From Streptomyces sp. WM6378 (GTDB lineage Bacteria > Actinomycetota > Actinomycetes > Streptomycetales > Streptomycetaceae), in contig NZ_LGDD01000291.1 of assembly GCF_001279695.1 (NCBI RefSeq), positions 11,897 through 75,896 of the forward strand: DNA of 64,000 bases, written 5' to 3'. Made by a program: the position numbers and the translations under genes. Numbering within the stretch: position 1 is the first letter of the stretch; each line of letters begins with the position of its first letter. Below, in pieces: positions 61,127-64,000 of this stretch. The notes under the pieces are model-generated. The model made no database searches. It saw only the letters and a program-made list of their open reading frames with translations, and was not told the origin of the DNA.

Positions 61127-62518
61127 GTGACCGAACAAGCCGAGCAGCCCACCGAGACCTCAGCAGCGACCGGATCCGATACCGGAGCGAACCGGACGAA
61201 CGCCCCCGGCGCGGGAGGGACACGGGCGGGTGGATCCGCGGCCGGGGAGATACGGGCGAAGGGATCCGGCGGCGGGGAGATGCGCGCGGCGCGGCGCCGG
61301 ATATTCGCCGACCTCACGCCGTTCCGCATATCGGCGGACTACCGCAGGCTCTGGTTCGGCAACATGGTGTCGTGGGTCGGCAGCGGCATGACCGCACTCG
61401 CGATCTCCCTCCAGGTCTACGACCTCACCGGCTCCAGCTTCTACGTCGGCCTGGTCGGCATCTTCACCCTCGTACCGCTGGTCGCGTTCGGTCTGTACGG
61501 CGGCGCTATCGCCGACACCGTCGACCGGCGGGGGCTCGGCCTGTACAGCGCGCTCGGATCCGCCGCGCTCTCGGCGGCGCTCGCGGCCGGGACCTTTGCC
61601 GGGGTCGCGAACGTCTGGTTCCTGTACGCCGTCATCGCGCTCCAGTCGGTGTGCCAGGCACTGAACGCCCCGGCCCGTTCGGCGATGATCCCGAAGCTGC
61701 TGCCGCCCGAGCAGCTGCCCGCCGCCAACGCGCTCAACTCCATGATCATGACGACCGGTACGCTCGTCGGGCCGATGCTGGGCGGGCTCGTCGTCGGCTT
61801 CGCCGGGTATAAGACGGCGTACCTCATCGACGCGATCACCTTCGCCGCCTCCCTGTACGCGATGTGGCGGCTGCCCGCGATGCTGCCGGAGCGGACCGGC
61901 GCCAAGCGGGCCTCGGTCCTGGACGGGCTGCGGTTCCTGGCGACCCGGCCCAATCTGCGGATGACGTTCTTCAGCGACTTCTGCGCGATGATCCTGGCCC
62001 ACCCCCGCGCCCTGTTCCCGGCCGTCGCCGTGCTCTGGTACGGCGGCGACGCCCGCACCACCGGCCTGCTCGTCGCCGCCCCCGCCGTCGGCGCGCTGCT
62101 CGGCGGGGTGTTCTCCGGCTGGCAGGGACGCATCCACCGGCACGGGCTCGCGGTGCTGATCTCGGTCGGCGGGTGGGGCGCCGCCATCGCCGTGTTCGGG
62201 CTGACCCGGCAGCTGTGGCTCGGCCTGTTCATGCTCGCTGTCGCCGGGTTCTCGGACACCGTGTCCATGGTGTTCCGCAACACGATGATGCAGGTCGCGG
62301 CCCCGGACGACATGCGCGGCCGGCTCCAGGGCGTGTTCATCGTGGTGGTCGCGGGCGGGCCGAGGCTCGGCGACTTCCTCGCCGGTACGGTCGCCGACCT
62401 CACCTCGCCCGCCGTGATGGTGGTGGGCGGCGGCATCGCGTGCGTCCTCGCGGTGACGGTGCTCGGCCTCAGCCGCCGGGGCTTCGCGCGCTACGACGCC
62501 CGCAACCCCGTCCCGTAA
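61127..62518 (+). CDS. MFS transporter (EntS/MFS_3 type)
   Basis: A 463-residue 12-helix exporter. A disordered Gly/Thr/Ala-rich N-terminus (about 1-55) is followed by RISADYRRLWFGNMVSWVGSGMTALAISLQVYDLTGSSFYVGLVGIF, the usual opening of the EntS-like MFS_3 group. Further motifs are GGAIADTVDRRGL and SVCQALNAPARSAMIPKLLPPEQLPAANALNSMI, and GPMLGGLVVGFAGYKTAYLIDA. It may export a siderophore or drug. GTG 61127 is used; the ribosome site is weak. Its end overlaps the beta-helix gene on the opposite strand by 28 bases. Confidence 0.9.
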   Translation: MTEQAEQPTETSAATGSDTGANRTNAPGAGGTRAGGSAAGEIRAKGSGGGEMRAARRRIFADLTPFRISADYRRLWFGNMVSWVGSGMTALAISLQVYDLTGSSFYVGLVGIFTLVPLVAFGLYGGAIADTVDRRGLGLYSALGSAALSAALAAGTFAGVANVWFLYAVIALQSVCQALNAPARSAMIPKLLPPEQLPAANALNSMIMTTGTLVGPMLGGLVVGFAGYKTAYLIDAITFAASLYAMWRLPAMLPERTGAKRASVLDGLRFLATRPNLRMTFFSDFCAMILAHPRALFPAVAVLWYGGDARTTGLLVAAPAVGALLGGVFSGWQGRIHRHGLAVLISVGGWGAAIAVFGLTRQLWLGLFMLAVAGFSDTVSMVFRNTMMQVAAPDDMRGRLQGVFIVVVAGGPRLGDFLAGTVADLTSPAVMVVGGGIACVLAVTVLGLSRRGFARYDARNPVP

Positions 62519-64000
62519 CGGATGGCCACCCCCGCGCCCTGGTAGGCGCCGATGTTCGGCGGGTCGGCGATGGGATTGCCGAACCAGTCCTGTACGACCC
62601 CGTCGGCGATAGGGGCGCCGGACCTCAACGCCGGTGATTTTGGGCGCAGTTGTACGTCGTACGGGCCTGCCGGAGCCGGGGCGGTGAACGCGGGGTCGGT
62701 GGTCACGGGGGAGTGGTCGGAGGCGGGCGCTGTGCCCACGCCCCGGTACAGATTGTGGTCGTAGGTGTTGCGGGGGTCCGAGAAGGGGGCGTCCCCGGCC
62801 GCGCTGGACACGAAGACGTTGTTGCGGAAGGTGACGTTCCCGGGCCCGTTGTCGCTGACCATGGCCGTGCCGGACTGGTTGGTGACGATGGTGTTGTCGT
62901 ACACCTGGGTGCGCGTGGAGGGCCCGCACACCACGGACACGATCCCGTACGGCGCGCTGCGGTTGCGGTCGTTGACGCTGATGTTGTGGCGTACGAGGTT
63001 GTCGGCGGAGGTCATGCCGGCTCCGTTGCAGACGAGCAGGAAACCGCCCTCGTTGTCGTGGCTGTAGTTGTACTGGTAGACGTTGCCGTTGTTGCCGCCG
63101 TCGATGTCGAACGCCATCGAGTCCCGGGTGCCGTGGCCGTGCGCGACCTCGTTGTACTGGTAGCGGACGCGGTCCGAATTCCACGCCCACAGACCGGCGT
63201 TGTAGCCGGCGGAGCGCATGTTGAACCCGTCGACGGTGTTGTGCTCGGCGAGCGCGCCGTCCGCGTTCTGGACGACGATGCCGTCGCCGCCGACGTCGGT
63301 GACGCGGTTGTTCTCGATGCGCAGTGCGGTGATCGGCACGAAGCCGGTGCCGGGGCCGTCGGGGTATTCGGGGCGGCGGCCCCAGGTCGACGAGGTTCCG
63401 ATGCCGGTGCGGTCGACATGGGTCACGGTCGAGCCGGTGACGGCGACGTCGTCGAAGCCGGTGGGGGTGGCCGCGCCCCGCACCGCGAAGAGGATCCCGC
63501 CGGACGGGTCCGGGTCCTTGAAGTCGGCCCCGTTGACGTCGTGCACGTCCACGTCGCGTACGGCGTAGTGGTGGCCGGTGCCGAAGTCGGTGAGCCGCAC
63601 CAGGATGCCCGCGCGGCGGGCGGTGGTCGTGGCGGGGCCGGTGTTGGACACGTCCAGGTCGTGCAGTTCCCACTGCTGGACGTTGTCGAGGAGCACGGCG
63701 GCTCGGCTGCCGTTGCCTTCTATGTGCGGCTTGCTGCCGGTGCCGGTGCCGGTGCCGGTGCCGCTGCCGTACGCTCCGGCCGATATGGGGCTGCCGGGGG
63801 TGCCCGAGCCCCTCGGGGCGAACGTGCCCGTGCAGGTCGTGCCGTGTTTGAAGAGGATCTGGTCGCCCGGGCGGTACGTTCTGGCGCTCGCCTTCGCGAG
63901 GGTGCGCAGCGGTTTGGTGGGGGTGGTGCCGGGGTTGGTGTCGTTGCCGGCGCGGCAGTCCACGTAGTACGTGGTGGGGGCTTTGGGGGTGGCTGAGGCT
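62491..64000 (-). CDS. Secreted right-handed parallel beta-helix protein (5' end outside window)
   Basis: At least 502 residues; the reading frame stays open to the right edge, where it reads ASATPKAPTTYYVDCRAGND, so the start and signal peptide lie beyond the window. The YYVDCRAGNDTNPGTTPTKPLRTL opening is typical of secreted beta-helix (pectate-lyase-like) proteins. Many short strand repeats follow (ITALRIENNRVTDVGGDGIVVQNADGALAEHNTVDG, NVYQYNYSHDNEGGF, QVYDNTIVTNQSGTAMV). It may be a polysaccharide lyase or an adhesin; no catalytic residues could be assigned. A hexamer repeat near 63738-63767 encodes GTGTGTG. Confidence 0.88.
   Translation of the reverse strand, partial: ASATPKAPTTYYVDCRAGNDTNPGTTPTKPLRTLAKASARTYRPGDQILFKHGTTCTGTFAPRGSGTPGSPISAGAYGSGTGTGTGTGSKPHIEGNGSRAAVLLDNVQQWELHDLDVSNTGPATTTARRAGILVRLTDFGTGHHYAVRDVDVHDVNGADFKDPDPSGGILFAVRGAATPTGFDDVAVTGSTVTHVDRTGIGTSSTWGRRPEYPDGPGTGFVPITALRIENNRVTDVGGDGIVVQNADGALAEHNTVDGFNMRSAGYNAGLWAWNSDRVRYQYNEVAHGHGTRDSMAFDIDGGNNGNVYQYNYSHDNEGGFLLVCNGAGMTSADNLVRHNISVNDRNRSAPYGIVSVVCGPSTRTQVYDNTIVTNQSGTAMVSDNGPGNVTFRNNVFVSSAAGDAPFSDPRNTYDHNLYRGVGTAPASDHSPVTTDPAFTAPAPAGPYDVQLRPKSPALRSGAPIADGVVQDWFGNPIADPPNIGAYQGAGVAIRYGTGLRAS

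Noticed and set aside
63738..63767. CCGGTG hexamer repeat as a regulatory array
   Set aside because: It lies inside the beta-helix coding region and simply encodes alternating Gly-Thr.

Overview
This window is a piece of chromosome from a Streptomyces-type actinomycete. The evidence is very high GC, strong third-position GC bias, frequent GTG starts, ATGA start/stop overlaps, and a gene set familiar from the Streptomyces core chromosome: pyruvate phosphate dikinase, dusB, nirB/nirD, assimilatory nitrate reductase, dgt, dnaG followed by an HrdA-like sigma factor, and tRNA-Asn genes. All assignments come from reading the sequence and recalled family knowledge; no database search was run.

Layout. 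(1) 1-3431: NarL-type histidine kinase and response regulator, a DUF4097-like membrane protein and a small CxxC protein. (2) 3448-9497: TetR regulator with an aldo/keto reductase, a small DUF6243-like protein, and two DHA2 drug-efflux-type MFS exporters around a divergent MmyB-like regulator. (3) 9639-15497: dusB, ppdK behind a long leader, and an ArsR-like regulator. (4) 15455-20480: a sugar ABC importer lacking its ATPase, and a KimA-like cation/amino-acid permease. (5) 20716-23545: a VOC protein, two SDRs and a TetR. (6) 23561-27577: nitrite reductase operon (FAD protein, nirB, nirD). (7) 27804-33296: a second sensor kinase/regulator set, a flavocytochrome-like ferredoxin reductase and a TauE exporter. 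(8) 33440-38705: class F sortase with a repeat-bearing surface protein, class IV aminotransferase divergent from an FMN reductase across a SoxR-type box, and a lipoprotein plus orphan-looking histidine kinase. (9) 38907-49984: cutA, gamma-glutamylcyclotransferase-like protein, nitrate reductase, SanA/YdcF-like protein, sirohydrochlorin chelatase-like protein, dgt, a FAD oxidoreductase, dnaG and hrdA. (10) 50036-55699: heterodimeric ABC exporter, FGGY kinase, small YtxH-like protein. (11) 55870-56258: three tRNAs. (12) 56473-60738: an accessory-looking island with a three-gene WXG-like operon and a tiny ORF flanked by strong hairpins. (13) 61127-64000: an MFS exporter and the 3' part of a secreted beta-helix protein.

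How the parts work together. Nitrate reductase (39672-41786), the NirBD nitrite reductase with its FAD partner (23561-27577) and a CbiX-type chelatase (42845-43849, siroheme supply) form a dispersed nitrate-to-ammonium assimilation set. dnaG-hrdA recalls the bacterial macromolecular-synthesis arrangement. Several regulator/operator pairs are visible as perfect inverted repeats: upstream of the aldo/keto reductase, in both MFS promoter regions, around the TetR/SDR pair, and at the SoxR-type box.

The best candidate for an undescribed system is the operon at 56473-60320. It encodes two small-helix WXG-type N-terminal modules (one on a 742-residue protein) and a cysteine-rich membrane-anchored protein, directly beside a tRNA cluster.
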